From Ctenosaura bakeri (lineage: Eukaryota > Chordata > Lepidosauria > Squamata > Iguanidae): DNA of 64,000 nt. The DNA is taken from the NCBI GenBank assembly GCA_948474755.1, contig CAOLHI010000422.1, positions 588,259-652,258 of the forward strand. Direction: 5' to 3'. Each line of letters starts with the position of its first letter. The stretch's first letter is position 1. The position numbers and the translations under genes were made by a program. Below are positions 11,484-25,276 of the stretch, piece after piece. The notes beneath the pieces are model-generated. The model was not told the origin of the DNA, did no database searches, and worked only from the letters and a program-made list of their open reading frames with translations.

Positions 11484-11968
11484 GGCCCTTTCCACACGCG
11501 GGCGGGGAAACGGGGAAAGCCACGCCAAAACGGGGCTTACCTTGTTCCGTCGCCACGCGGAGCAGCACATTTCGCTGTTCCACACGCCGCAGCGTCCCGC
11601 GGCATCCTTGGTGCCCAGCAGCGCCCAAAATGGCAGATTTTGACTGACGGAGACTCTCCACCAATCGGAGAAGCCCGCCAGCCGGAAATCCCGCCCCCTG
11701 CCTGATCTGCAGGGACGCCCTTTCGTGCGTCCGTAAATCCACACGGGCGCTGCGACGGGGTTGGACGGGGCTGGACGCCCCGTACCTTTGAAAAACCACA
11801 TAAAATGTGGTTTTTCAAAAGCACGCGGTGCCACCACTTGCGGGCGCCAAACCACGGATTGCGGTGTGGAATTACTCAAGAGTAATCCACCCCAATTCGC
11901 ATAATGGTGTAGACGACCTCTGTGGAGGTCGATCTACACCGCTTTTTTAAGTCCGTGTGGAAAGGACC
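11484..11968 (-). mobile_element. CpG-rich Harbinger-like MITE, copy 1
   Basis: A 485-bp GC- and CpG-rich island in AT-rich DNA. Termini are GGCCCTTTCCACACG and the inverted CGTGTGGAAAGGACC, flanked by TGA on both sides (11481-11483 and 11969-11971). Orientation is given by comparison with the copies at 25277 and 27729, which run the other way. On the minus strand it carries a YY1-like GCCATTTTGGGC (11622-11634) and a consensus splice donor (CAAG then GTAAGC, 11533-11542). A local palindrome near 11796-11820 (AAAAACCACAT and its complement) is shared with the other copies. The three overlapping minus-strand frames inside are GC-rich chance frames with no domain. No transposase. Confidence 0.82.
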
Positions 11969-13177
11969 TGAGTCTACTTTGCGGTCATAGAATGCCTATA
12001 GTTAATAGAACAGAAAACTTGGGGAGAGGGGATGGAATAGAATATCTTGAGAGAGAGCAAGGCTGGCTACTTGAATACAAATGTTCCACATTGCATATCT
12101 TAGGTATGGAACCCAGGATGTTAAAATATATATTTAAAAAGCAAGGGTATGTGAATAGGAGTAGGCTGTAATAACAGTGACTCTCATTAAAGTAAACAGA
12201 ACACTGTGCCTAATACTGTGGGGAAGAGGAAAAGCACTTTTGTCAAGATACTCCCCCCCCCTGCTGCCTCCAGAAGCCCTAGCAACCTACAGGCTAAACT
12301 TTTGCTTTAGCTTTTTTTAATGCTAGATAATTTTATCAGAATTTAAATAAACTTGAACATACGCTTACAACGAATGATTTTACTGGACAGTCCAATTACG
12401 ATAATATCACCTTCATTTTGTGGAGACTGAGGAAATTCAAGGAGTCAATATCTGACCTTCTAAACATTCTGATGAAAGATTGCTCTTAGGTGGAAACTGA
12501 CAGCTATCAATTATAAAATACTGAATTAAAGATATTCCGTGAGCAGTGCTTGCACTTACTTCAATTGTAATTTATTTATACAATTATAAGAGGAATATTC
12601 TCTTCTGAATCTACATCTTTATTTTTTGCATAAGGTAAAATATGGTTCTTTGGATGTCTAGTATTCCTGTCTCAGTATTTGATGTTTATCAATCTCTTTT
12701 AAAACAAATTACAGTGTGTCCTCTTCTGGTGCAGCCTCTGCACATACAAATGTGAGGTTGCACAAATCTCTCTCATTATATTGATAGGCATAACAGGTAC
12801 GTGCTTGCCCACATTGCTTCCATAGGACGTGTTTTTTTGTTTTACACATGGGTTTTTTAAAAAAAATCAATCACAATCTCTTACAGAACCCCAGCAACCT
12901 TTTGTAGAACCCTGGTTGAGAAACCCTCGTGGCTGACTGAGAGAATCATGCTCCCTCAAGGGCAACTGTGACTGATACAAAATGTGAGGAATGTTTAAAC
13001 ACTCAACATCATACAAATCAGTGGAAACTGAATGATCATTAACAGTGGTTAACAATTCTCTTAAGCTTTATTTGATCTTATTGCTAGTTTATATTGTAAA
13101 TATAATAGTTGGAATAGACGTGCATAGAATAGACAGTGAAATCAGTGAGACAAATTAGTCAAGAGCATGATCATTAT

Positions 13178-13371
13178 GTTATAACATTGTATTCCACTTT
13201 TAACAATCATGTCAACATACAATGGGATCCTGGGATTAGTGATTAGGGGAGGAGCATTTAGAATTCTCAGCCAGAGAGCTCTTGGGCCTCAGTGAACTAC
13301 ACATCTCAGAATCAACATCATTTTACTGTGGAATTTACAGTGGAATACAATGCTCTTAACCATATAGTGCA
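13178..13371. repeat. Diverged hairpin-type MITE relic
   Basis: An imperfect inverted repeat: a left arm with ATTGTATTCCACTTTTAAC and ATGGGATCCTGGGATT, and a right arm with CAGTGGAATACAATGCTC. Layout and motif content (TTCCACTTT, GGATCCTGGG) resemble the intact hairpin MITE at 9918, but terminal sequences and target duplication are not clear. Confidence 0.5.
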
Positions 13372-13531
13372 AGGTTCTAATATGAAGCCCCATAAATTTA
13401 AACATGGCTAAGAGTGGCTCCAACCCAATATCTCTTAGACAGAATTGTGAAATTTAAGCTGATGTATTCTTTGCATATCCTCAGACCTAAATGCACTTTG
13501 ATCTTATGAAATGCATAGTATTTGCAATATT

Positions 13532-13585
13532 CACACAAACACACACACACACACACATATATACATACACATATACATATATACT
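13532..13585. repeat. CA/TA microsatellite
   Basis: A CA run followed by ATACATAC and CATATA repeats. It explains the open frame with a Cys/Val run on the opposite strand. Confidence 0.9.
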
Positions 13586-16500
13586 TACTATGTATGATGT
13601 TTCTGTTGTAAGCATGAACAAAACCTTTACGAAAAAGAACCAATTTGTTCCTCAGTTACATTAAATTTAAATAATAGTCTTTTTTATTGTGATCACTAAT
13701 ATTTCACTCCTGGAATACTTATGGTTGCAACATAGTGAGGTTTTTAACTTTACTGAATCTGTTCTGGAGTAATTGGGAGCTTTATATGTTAGTAAATGAT
13801 CCAAACATCTCTGAAATTAGAGGAAAGATTTTCACTGATTATGGGAGTAATTCCAGGTTTGATAGGAATGTACTGCAGTCTGGAAAGCTTTTGTAAAGTA
13901 TAATGCTAACGTCAGAACTGTGAAAAAGGTTTTAACACGCTGTTTTGTGACATGTACTAAATAGATGTTTAGAACAAGTTTGTACTAACTATCAATTTGG
14001 CACAATAGCCCATCGTATACAAAGCTGCTACTCAGTCTCAGAATTCCCTTCTCTTTCCTTAGCTTTGTGGCATAAATTTAGTAAGGATTGGCAGAGAATC
14101 AGTATATGAAGCAAAGAGATAATTTTACTGAAATATAAGATCGCTATTCAGATTTTACAGTGGATCTAGTTTGTATTTGTTAAGAATGTACCCACACTCC
14201 ATCTACATGGCAAAGGCTACATCTGTGAGCTTTTCCCCTGGCTATGAATAGAAGAAATTTTTTTAAAAATAGAATTTCTTAATTGAGAAACATAGAATGA
14301 CATTTTGCTCTAGCAAAACCAGATTTTCAAAGTATGCTGGTTCTATAGACTTATCATCATTTATTTCCACTCTGCTATAATAAACAAGGATGTTCCAAAT
14401 AGAATTTACCTTACTATTTAATGTTTAAGAATTACAAAGCAATCTTTTTAGAAAGCAGCAAGTGAACATTTTGTAAAACCTTGGTTGTTTGTCTCTTGCG
14501 GAGCCATTAAACCATACACCTCCTGAACAATTTGCTCAGGGAAAAAATGTTTTCTGGCCTCAGTTGATCTGCAGTTCTGTTTAGAATTGCATAATCTGTG
14601 GGTTGCCGTAAAGTTGTTACAAATTGGAGGGCTGATATAATGTGAAATGAGGCACTTTGCCTGAATGTTGCTTTTGTTCCCTCTTTAACAAATTAGCATG
14701 TTGACATTTGTCACTGATGGATTTTATTATTTGCTGAAAGGGTTTTAAGGGAGTTTGACAGCATGAATGGTTTGTCCTACAGACTTTGAGAATCGATAAA
14801 GGCATCTTTGTTCTTTGTGCAAAACACACAACAGATATCTTATTGACTGACACACATAAAAAGGAAGGCTTGTTTAGCTGTCGCACAAAATAAGCTAAGA
14901 AAATAATTTTGAAGCCATTGCTTATTCTGTGTCCTCTTTCCCTATGTGTCTTTCTTTTTGTTAACATGTATCCCATTAATCAAAATAACAAGAATTGGTA
15001 GATGCTCATTTAGTAAATGGAAGGCATTCTGTTCCATACCCCAAATGGTTTGCACATGAATTCTTGAATCTGCTGTAAAATCAAATATGAGTAATATTTA
15101 ATAGTAGTATTGGTTTATCTTTAAAAATATTTTAAGTAAGAAGAGCTAAGATGGGTGTTATACAATATTATGAATGTATTTGAATGTATATTGTATAGCA
15201 GACTCACTATATCCTGGCATTTCAAACTTGATTTAGACAGCACTGGATTCAAGCTGCTTTGTTACTTTTTTCATGCAGAAGAAAAAGACAAGACAGTTGA
15301 CAGTCCTTGATTTCTTCACTGTATGAAACTATACAGAAAAGTCATCAAAACTATTCAAATATTATGTGCAAATCAGACTGTTTGAGAATTCCATACCTAC
15401 TGAAATATTTGTTGGCATAGAAAAGACGTTTAACTGGATGTAAGTAAGGAAAAAATCTCTCTCATCTTTGTAAGAAGAAATTACTGCCTGGTTCTCATGA
15501 CATACTGAAGTAAATAAGATTAGGCACTCGTAATGGTTTTCTTAATGGTTCCTCCCACCTCCGTGTTTCTGGTGGAGTAAACTTTTGCCAAGTACTTGGA
15601 TATTTTTGGATTTCTCTAATATACGAGGCACTTTCTTTCCTCTTGGTTTGATTAAGGCACTGAATACTGAGCAGTAAAACATTTTTCCAAGTCTTAAACA
15701 TGTCACATGTGTTAGAACAAAAAAGTACTGTTGAAAAATATGTTGTATAAATTGACTTCTCCCAGATCTTAATTCCTTTACTGTGGATGACATATTCTTC
15801 TTTGGATGAAGTAACTTTTCAGGGTAAAGGCCCAGAAGAATTTTCCTTTGCTTTCCCTTGAAGGACAAGAAAAACAGAACTATGTAGGCTGTTAGACCTT
15901 CTTCTGGTGTGAAGAAATAGCAGAGGATTCTCTTCCTTTCCAACTCTGATGGCTTTTAAGCTTCTTTTTTCCCTTAAATGTCCAGTTTCTTGGTTTTAAA
16001 AATGTCTTCTGCACTATAAATTAATATCACTTTTCCTTGTAGTCCTGTTTGTGGCAGTCAGTGCCTGAGAGAATGCCTAAAGCTACTGAGTGAGCTAAGC
16101 ATATTTGAACCAAAGAGACTTTCACCTTCCAGCTTATGTTCCTGACTGTTACGCTACCTCAGCTTTCATGAGTGAGGCAGACATATGCTTAAGATTTCAA
16201 GAATATCTCAAGAGAAATATATGAGTTGCAAGTAGCCAGCTGTAAAAGCTGTTCCCCGGTTACAAATCTGAGGGATGGGGATGACCTATAGGAAACTGAA
16301 AACTGCAACATGGGAAGTAGCTCACAATGTTAAATATGGGCTATTCCTGTTGGTCTTCTTTTCCCCTTGGGAAGGGCTTCTGACTATAATTTAAGAGGTT
16401 AACTCACAAACACAGAAAGCAGTCCAAGTCTTCCTGTAACAGCTATGATGGAAAGCTGGAAATCACAGATCTATCTGGAAGCAAATAACAGTCAACAGTT

Positions 16501-16919
16501 ACAGATGTGACAAATGTTGGACCAAAACAGGAGGCCCTGTTAGAGACTATGTATCTTGTTTATCAGTAGTGAAGTGACTCATTTGAGCTGAACCTATTGC
16601 AATAAATAGCTGTAACTTAGTGAAGGGACAGCAAGCCCCACATATAGTCTCTGGCACCTCCAGTAAAGCTGGGAAAGACTCAAAACCCAAAGAGGCTACC
16701 AGACTTAACTGGCTGGCTGATGACCTTACTTGGTATGAGGCATCTTCCAAATTCTTTTGTGGCACAGCAGCAGTGCTTTATGGGTTGAACCCAATGAGTA
16801 ATGTAACTCATGATGTGAACCAAAGAGTTACAGTTTCCATGCATTTTGGTGTTAAGCTGATTAGCTGCTGTTGCCAAAGTGAAAGATGCAGGGACAGAAG
16901 GATGTGGAGTGGTTGTGTT

Positions 16920-17150
16920 GAGAGCCAGCTTGGTGTAGTGGTTTGAGAGTTAGACCATGACTATGGAGACCAAGAGTTGAATCTCCACTTCACTGTGGAA
17001 ACCCACTGGGTAGCCTTGGGCAAGTCACACTCTCTCATCCTCAAAGAAAGGCAAAGGCAAACCTTCTCTGAATAAATCTTGCCAAGAAAAGCTTATGATA
17101 GGGTCACCTTAGGGTCATGCTAGGTCAGAAACAACTTGAAAGCACACGAG
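16920..17150 (+). mobile_element. Sauria-type tRNA SINE with BovB-like tail
   Basis: A near full-length SINE. The tRNA-like head GAGAGCCAGCTTGGTGTAGT holds the A box and GAGTTGAATCTCC the B box. The middle has GGAAACCCACTGGGTAGCC and GGGCAAGTCACACTCTCTC. The tail has CTTGCCAAGAAAAG, GGGTCACCTTAGGGTC and ACAACTTGAAAGCACAC, shared with BovB LINE 3' ends, which mobilise Sauria SINEs. It is moderately diverged. Confidence 0.88.
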
Positions 17151-18146
17151 AGTGGCTACTTTTCAGCTGAATATGTTTAGATTGTCTTGATACTCTCTTC
17201 AGACGTTTTCTTGGCTGTATGAGACCTGATTATACAGAACTGGTACAGGGAATTGGGCTCTGCTGATGCAGTTGGGTCATTTTAAATATTGTCTCTGTAG
17301 AGAATATGTAGCTCTGAGGATGTCTAAAGAGTCCTCACTCCTGTCTCTTCCCATCTCTGTTGGTCTGAAACTGGTAGAATAAACAACCACTACACTACTC
17401 AACTGCAGATCCAGCCATCACAGAGTGTCATTTACCCAGGTCTCAACTTTCTAACCTGGTGGAAAAACCAGGACAGGCTGAGAAGATCAAATCTGGTGAA
17501 CAGCTAGGTGGTACCGAGACTGACAAGTGATAAGAGAGGAATTGTTATCTGAGTTTCCAAGAAAAGGGGTAGTAATTTGCAGAGTCCATAGATACTTCTG
17601 AAGTAACAAAAGTAGGTTGTCTCTTGCTAACTGGAATAGAAGGCTTAGAGCTAAAATTTCAAGGGCGTTTGTAGGCTTTTCCTACGTGACTTCCTTTAAC
17701 TTTGAAATGAGTCATATGCCTGAAATCAGGGTGTTGTAGATGTACTTTTTATATAGTACACCAAATTACTCTCCCTTTGTGTGGGGAAAAAAAAACTCTG
17801 TTGCTATCTGAATGAAAGCATCAAAAGCAGGGACAGTAGCTTGATTGAGCAAGAGTTGTCCTTTGTGTTCTCTGTAGTTACTTGTGTTCTATACTGTTCT
17901 CATAAAAAAAATAAATCCTGTTATTTCAGTGCTTATAGGTAGAGCTTCCAATCCATATAATTAGTTGTGAATACAGAAAAAATGCTTTGTGGTGTTAATT
18001 TACATAAAATATATTGACAATGCCCTGTGGTCTGGCACCAAAAAGCTAGAAATCACGAGACATCTTTAAACTTTGCCTTTAGACTCTGGCTTGTTGGAGG
18101 AGTGACTAACCAGGACTCCCAGTCTGGGTGTAATGTTTAGGCGGTG

Positions 18147-18207
18147 GCAGCAGCTGCTGCTGCTGGTGCTGCTTCCTCCTCTTCCTCCTCCTCCTCCTCC
18201 TCCTCTT
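18147..18207. repeat. GCT/CCT triplet repeat
   Basis: Imperfect GCAGCAGCTGCTGCTGCTG followed by a CTTCCTCCT run. It produces Ala/Ser-rich and Gly-rich frames on the two strands that are simple-sequence artefacts. Confidence 0.85.
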
Positions 18208-20249
18208 GGACTCATGATGAATTCCTGGTAGCTGGCAGTTCTACTATTAATGAGGGGAGTCAAGTGGATACCATGTACCAACAGCTTCGCTCTTTGAGCA
18301 ATAACTCAGGATTCTCCAGAATTCTTACAGTTTTGTGCAAATGTAGCCCATAACTATTGTTAACCAAAGAGGAAGATTAAACCCTCCCTGGTGTTCATGC
18401 ATCTGAGATGTTTATGTTGAGTAAGTGGTACATGATGGGAATAAACTGATATGCTTTTCTCTGTGCCTCATTTTCAAACTGGCACCTGTTATTCTCTTCA
18501 GTCTTGAAGCAAAGCTGGACTTGCTGACAGAGAACTAACTTTCATGCCGGTTAAACCATGGTTTGAATTTCATTTTCCCCCTACATATTTGGTAAAGAAA
18601 TCTAAGAAGGTGAATTATGATATCTTGAATAAGTAGCAAAGATCTCAGCCCTGATAGAAGAAATTTTACACATGCATTTTCATCAGAAACAGGGGAGGAC
18701 ACATTCCATATGTTTTCTGAATTGGTTTGTGTTCATGGATGAAATACACATAGGTGCTCAGGAAACACATAGACCTTTTATGGTTATTAACTACAACAAA
18801 CTGAGAACTGGCCTCACTGTTATAATACAGTCTATGGTGAGGTTACATATAGGTGCTCTTTCAAACAACTTATACAAACAGATTTAAGATTTGGCCACTG
18901 AAATGCCCCTTTTGTTGAAAAATTTACACAAAAGTGGCGTTATGAGGGTCAAATCTTAAATCTTTTTACACCATTTCCTTGAAACAGTATTAGAAAACAA
19001 ACAGGTAGAAAACTATTGTTTTGCTTTCTATAGGTGATAGAAAGTCTTCTGGGAGGGACTGTATTTTTAAAAAAATTGGGTGTGGTTTTCCAACCCTTTT
19101 TATTCCACCCATGAACCTGTTCTGTCCTGCTTTTGAAGTTGTCTGCAGCTCAGTTTCATGTTCTGTTATAAAATCAGAGTAAAGCACCCTGAGGCTCCTT
19201 ATAATTTAGGCAGAGTTGTTCAAATCTTAATCTTTGTTTTGACTTCAACCAGAGAAGCAGGTTAATAATGTTCATTATATTCACAACTTCAGTGTTAAAG
19301 GGAAGTTTAAGTTTTTGCAGAAAAGAAATTTGGGAGAGGCCAGCTCATAAAACCATCAAGAAAATACATTCATCAAGTCATATTTGTCTGATGAGTTTTC
19401 GCAACTATAGAAAAACATGGGAAGTGTCAATGGTACTCTTCCATGGAAACATAATAGGAATGTCTTCCACTAATTGAAAAGACCAAAAACAGTGGAAGAA
19501 GTTTATGTTAGATGTCTTGTGGAGCAGGTTGAAAAAACCTAGTGACATTTAAGTACACTCAAGGTGCTCATGCTGGATTTAGTATATGTGGACTTTGGAA
19601 AACAGAGCATTTTCTAAAATGGAGAACTTAATTATAAGAGGTTCTGGGAATTGTACCCCAAAGTAACTTTTCGAAACTGTGGTGTGTACACAAGCCTTTG
19701 AGCCCAAGGAAAGCATCAGTCTCAAATGGTCTGCCTCCTCTGCCTTTCATGGGGTGGGAGGATGACTCTGGTGAAGTTTAGTTTCTCTTTCTCTGACTTC
19801 TGGCTTCTTTCTCATGTACAAACCAGTAATCATGGTTTAGAACAAATTTTAGGCAATTGTTAAACCAGTGAGCACATTAGAACAAGCTCTAAGTCAATTG
19901 TGTTATAAGGTAGCAACATTAAATTTTTCTGTTTTTCTAACCATGATTCCTGGTTTGTACATTACAAAGAGCCAGTAATTGGGAATAATGATACTAAACT
20001 GGGCTAGAATCTGCCTTTCAGCTGTATGAAGGAGAAGAGAGGAAGCAGTACATAAGTGCAGCTCTGGGGCTGACCTAAGAAACACATATTTTAAACCTTG
20101 GATTAGCCTTATATGTGAAGCCAGCCACTGTGCCTGGCAAAAAATTAGATGTCTGGTACTTTGCTTAAGTATAGTAGTCTTGTTGGTGGAGAAGCCTGAA
20201 GTTAATCAGCTGAATAAGTTATACCAGTCTTTCACTAAAACAAAGGTGG

Positions 20250-20362
20250 GTATCATGCAGCCCTTCCATATGTGAACAGACCATAAGTCCCAGCAGCCAG
20301 TGGTGAAGAATGTTGAGAGTTACAGTCCAACAACATTGGGAGGCTGCATGATTCCCACCACT
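20250..20362. repeat. Short palindromic dispersed repeat, copy
   Basis: An inverted pair: CATGCAGCCCTTCCATATGTG on the left, and an AGTTACAGTCCAACAACATT then GGGAGGCTGCATG segment on the right. The same family (cores like CCAGATGTTTTGGAC and GTAGTCCAAAACATCTGG) recurs at about 23848, 31015-31120, 32585-32680 and 57945-58060. It is a common vertebrate-reptile foldback repeat whose class I cannot fix from sequence alone. Confidence 0.5.
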
Positions 20363-23300
20363 ACACTATAAGAATGTGTAAATCACAGCAGCTAAACAGC
20401 TGTGTACTGTTTTAATCAAGTGTGAGGCCCTAGAATTTACTTAACAGCTTCTCCCCCCACCACATCACAGGGTGATTTGTCCCACCTATCCTGGTGTCAT
20501 CCATGATGAGATCCACATGTGTGGGATCTCCCAGATACTGCATGAATGGCAAACTTGATTTTCAGAGCTTTCCATTTGCGTAGAGAGTGGGAGAAATAGC
20601 ACATGTGTTGAACACTTCACAGAATGTATTCACTCATCAGTATGGTTTCACTGCCCACAGTTCTTGATCACCATAGCAATCTTTATACAAATATTCATAG
20701 TATATCCTATGTTGCTCAGATTACTGTGGGCAACACCGGACACCATGAGAAAAGTATACATGTGCACAAATATAGAATCCCGTAACTCCCTACACTACTG
20801 GGGCAGTGGTGGAAACAAATGCAGGATGGATATTGCGTTTCAAAAAAAGGAAATTAGAATTGCTTAGTAAGAAGAAGCTAACCATAGACCTTAATAATGA
20901 GAATACAGTTTTTTAAAATGCCACAGTAAGGGCAGGGTGGAGTTGCAGGAATGGTGACGAAGAAGCATAAAGTACTTAACAGAACATGATCAGGGAGGTC
21001 ATACAGACTGCTGTTAGAACTGTGTGCGTGTGTACATTTTTTAATGTTGAGGCTGCGGAGTTTGTCATGAAGTTCTCCAGGTTGGGTCCCAACTCAGTGG
21101 ACTAGGGCATTTGGATCATTGCCAAAATCAACTGGCACTGGAAGTAATACAGAATTAATATGTCCAGCTCTTTGGACTGTTTGTGCCAAAGCAAACAATT
21201 ACCTTTTGCTGCCCTGCAGTGACACCTAATTCAGAAGTGTCTTTGATAAGCTGCTGAGGATATTGGGCTGGAGCAGCAGCCGACACGACTTTGGTGAGAG
21301 AAATAAAGAGCAACTTTTGAGGCTCAAGTGGAAGTAAAGCCCACCTAATCTGTTCCAAACCCTGAAGGAAGTGCCTTAAAATGAAACTCGGTTCTGCTGA
21401 CCTGATTGCAGTGCAATGCACATATGTTAACTTCCATGTTAACACGACCTTCCTCTTCCTCCTCCTCTGACAAACATTTTTCAATATCGCAGTTTTCTGT
21501 TCCTTAAGTGCGTGATTTTTTAAATGGTACCTTAAAATATAATTTGGGTCTTATTTCATCATATAAATATGGCAGATGCTTAACATGCAGGCCTCTTCTG
21601 CCTGCCTGTTTGTAAGGCCTAAAGTTACTATTGTTTTTTTTTTTCAGCCAAATGGCCAAAAGGCTGCCAGCAGTATGTCTGGAATGTTATTTACTTGGTA
21701 CATTTTTGGACTATTTCTTTGTAGCACTGCGTACACCACAGTTAGGGGTCATTTACTTAAAAACGACCAAAGCATTACCCCCAAGTTGCACAGTTATTCT
21801 TCTCAACAGGGGCTTTGTAATAAAAGGGAGTGTCTCATTATGTAGTATAGCTTCTGTGCTTTTTTTCCGCTTGCTGCTTTTTTTTTGTTCTTAATAATCT
21901 GAATTGGTTTGGGTGGAGGTTAGGGGAGGGGCTGTTTATTCTTGCTCTTTGTTCTCAGTGACTCTGTTCTTTTGCTTAGTGCGTCAGCATGTTGTGGTGT
22001 CTTTTGTGATATTAGCTGATTTAACTCCATCTGACCTGCTTTTCTGAATTTTACTTTTGAGGTGGTTACTCTGCATGTGTGTGCATGTGTTTTCCAGTGG
22101 AAACCACAGTTTTAAAAACACAGCTCTGAAGACAAATCCAAACAAACTTGGTTCAAGTACATTTTTAAGGAAAGGATTGGGCTGAATAACCGAAGCTTTT
22201 TGGAACATGGATTAGTACATTTTGGAAATGTCTTAAGATCATATCTGAATGTTATTCATAGGGCAAGAAGGCTTTACCTCTACAGGTTTGTAGCATTTAG
22301 GGTGTAGCCATTAATATGTTACATTGCTTCTGACCATGTATATTTTGATCCTGTATTTCTCATATATAATACAGCATCACTATGGGGAGAGTGTCGAGAC
22401 TAACCTGTCTAGAGGAGGAAAAGGTTGCTTGGCATGCTTTATTAGTCAGAGATGACCCTTTTAGACAGAGCAAGGCTGTTACTGCCAAAGGGCAGATGCT
22501 GGGAGGCAACAGCAAGGTTCTGGAGGACATGACCTACCTGTGTCCCCCTAAGTTAGCATGCTGGCTCCAAAAAGTTGATTGTTGCAAAGATATTCAACTG
22601 CTGCTCTAGTCATCATTTATACATGAGAGGGGGGCATCTTGTTCTTTGCCTCATCTAGCAAAATGGCTTGCAACAGCTCCATCTCCACTAACCATGTCCT
22701 CAGCAAATCTGCTTCCATATTGTTATGAGACCTCTCAGTAAGAGGCATGCAAGTGTCTCATAAGGCTATGCATAGTCACCATTATGGATGCTGAATTCAG
22801 TACTATTTAGGAAGATGGCTGTCACATGACTGCTGTGTTGTCTACACATAAGGCTGAGCAAAAATTGGAGGTGCGCATCAATTTAACAAAAGATTGGGAA
22901 AGCATGGTTATCCAAGTTCTTGTGATAACCTTAGAATTACTGCCCTGCTCTGTCAGAGATGTATTAGGTATGGGGTACTGGAGTTCATACAAAAAGGGTT
23001 TGTTTTATTTCTGCTTTGAGCCTATCTTGTAAACAAATTCCCACATAGTAGGTCTTTAGAAAATAATATGCTCTGTCTCATACCTAACCTCATGCTGAGA
23101 AGGTAGAATCCTGACGAAGATCAGGGCTTACCTTTTGAAATGAACTGGCTTATTTCTACTCTTGACTTGTTAATTAAAGAGTTATAGCACTTTATTAATG
23201 CTGATTTTATACTGACCTTTCAGCCACTTAGGATGTTTCAGGCAAGTACACCATCCAGTAATTTGCCTTTGGGCACAGAACAGCTTAAGTTTACTGTGCA

Positions 23301-23847
23301 GGCAACTCTTCAAAGCAATAGATTCATTTATAGAGAAGAATTACTGATTAAAATAAACACTGAAAGTGTTACAAAAAGTTGATTGGTGGCATTGGGAAAT
23401 AAAATTGCTGGATGTGTGGCACAGTGTCATTCTCTTATCAAGACCTGTCTATCCTTCCCATCTCAAAGTATGCCATTTTTCTAAGTAATTGTAGAAGTGC
23501 ACTCTCAGGTTAGTATGTTGCAAACAAAACTGTAATGTGCTCCTACTCTTAATGCTGAATTTTATGTACAATAAAATTTTAAAAGATCTTGGCCTCAAGT
23601 ATAAGTCAGAGCATGAGAAAATCCACTCCATTATCTTGCCAGCTCCATAGCTGCTACAGATATGGGTGGCAAAGCTATGATTTAATTAAGATGTTTTGAA
23701 AGTTGTACATTTAGTAAAAAACTGCTTTTGTGTTTGTGAAACCTGATAAGTCTTTACAGGAGCTGGGATTCAGGGAAATTATCAGTCAAAACAGGCTAAG
23801 AGGCAATGATGACTGTAAAAGTATATGTTCTTTGCGGCAACCTTACA

Positions 23848-23962
23848 GAATCTAGATTTCTGCCAGATGTTTTGGAGTGCATCTTCTTTTAGCACCACTT
23901 AGCATGGTCAATGGTCAGAGATGATGGGAGCTGCAGCCCAAAACAACTAGAGGGTCTCAAAC
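23848..23962. repeat. Short palindromic dispersed repeat, copy
   Basis: TGCCAGATGTTTTGGAGTGC on the left pairs loosely with GGAGCTGCAGCCCAAAACAA on the right. Same family as 20250-20362. Confidence 0.5.
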
Positions 23963-25276
23963 AGGGTTCAGACTTCATTTTTTTTGTGCTAGAATAAACT
24001 TGTAACATGTTTTCCTTCCTGCATCGATACCACCACAGTCCCTCATGCCAATCTTATGAACCATGAAAAAAGTTTATTTCAGTACTGAAATTACTGTTAT
24101 ATATTCTACATTTCTGAAAAACACCCACCTTTGCTACTATTGTTTAATAATAAGACTTAGCCTGAGACTCCTATAAGCTTATTAACTAGTTTGTAAATGC
24201 TTTGGTCATTATTAAAGGGATTTAGTTGTGTGTGTGTGTGTGTGTGTTTTTTAATGGATCAACATGGCTGTGAGCAGTAGGCCAATTAACTTCAAAGCTT
24301 TGTTTTCCTGGCCCTTTTCATTGCAAAATCATGAATTAGCCCCACAGAGTTAATTTCTCTGATGTGGTCACCCTCAGTAAGATGGCTAGGTGGCTTAACC
24401 ATTTTTGCCTCATTGCAAAATGCCTAGTTTTTGATGAATGCTCTCAGAAGCAACTTGAAAGCACACATGTGCACACAACTTGCTGAAACTTCTTTTAGCA
24501 TCTGCCACAGTCACTGATGTTTTGCAAAAGGTCTGGAGGACTATGTGCACTTTCTTGAAAGTTAGGTGCAGTTATTTCTTGCAACTTGTTAAATAATATA
24601 ATTAGGAGTAGTTTTATGAAGTCCCCATTCCACCCCTGGTGCATTTTTCACAAGGAAGTTTTTCAGAAAGCTCTGTGAGATACTTCTCAAATAGATTTAT
24701 AGAAGCTTCTTCTAGTTCTCCAGGCTCTAGAGTCACATGTTTTAGGACAAATGTTTCTGGTTGCTTTGAATCTCTACTGTAGTGTATAGGTGACATTGTC
24801 CATAGTTGCTTCAGAACTGTAAGTGTATTAGGCACTTTCTCAGCCCTTGTAAATCATATCAGCAGAAGCAGCATCAGGTACTTCCACTGTCTTAACGGTG
24901 CTTTCCTGTTCCTTTCCCACCAGGCATCTCTCCATCCTCCCTGTGGGAAAGGAACACTTGGTTCTTAACACTTGGTTCTTAGTTCTTAATGTGATAAACC
25001 ATATCAAACAGATAAAAAACAGATTTTTCCATCCCTTACTCTTACACAGATTTAGTTTAAGTGCATGGACATACTCTCTTTATTCTGGAGAAGGGTCTTA
25101 CGGAGCAGACCAGGAAACAAAGAAGTTCAGAATGTTTCTTGAGTTGGCCCTAAAACTGCTTCTCATTGGCAATCTAACAAGATTTGTACAGATGCAAGGA
25201 AACAAGATTCTCCTCATGCCTGATCTGTAGTTTATCCTTATCTTTCTCCCCACCCACAATAGTAATGTGGATTTCA

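Larger units (their letters stand above)
11972..16919. other. AT-rich intronic DNA with a few relics
   Basis: Mostly single-copy-looking AT-rich DNA. I list the diverged MITE at about 13178-13371 and the CA/TA microsatellite at 13532-13585 separately. Otherwise I see no exon, RNA gene or repeat. Short frames here (for example at 14617, 15542 and 16620) have no recognisable domain or splice context. Confidence 0.45.
17151..25273. other. AT-rich intronic DNA with simple repeats and short relics
   Basis: No exon or RNA gene identified in these 8 kb. Listed separately: the GCT/CCT run at 18147-18207 and two relics of a short palindromic repeat (20250-20362 and 23848-23962). A GT run lies at about 24226-24247. 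Frames such as those at 21155, 21576, 24614 and 24898 carry no domain I recognise. Confidence 0.45.

Noticed and set aside
11443..11879. Three minus-strand frames of 95-140 codons
   Set aside because: They lie entirely within or across the CpG-rich MITE; no transposase motif, and the frames are not kept in the sister copies.
18066..18353. Frames with poly-Ala/Ser (plus) and poly-Gly/Ser (minus)
   Set aside because: Produced by a GCT/CCT triplet run; no splice context or domain.
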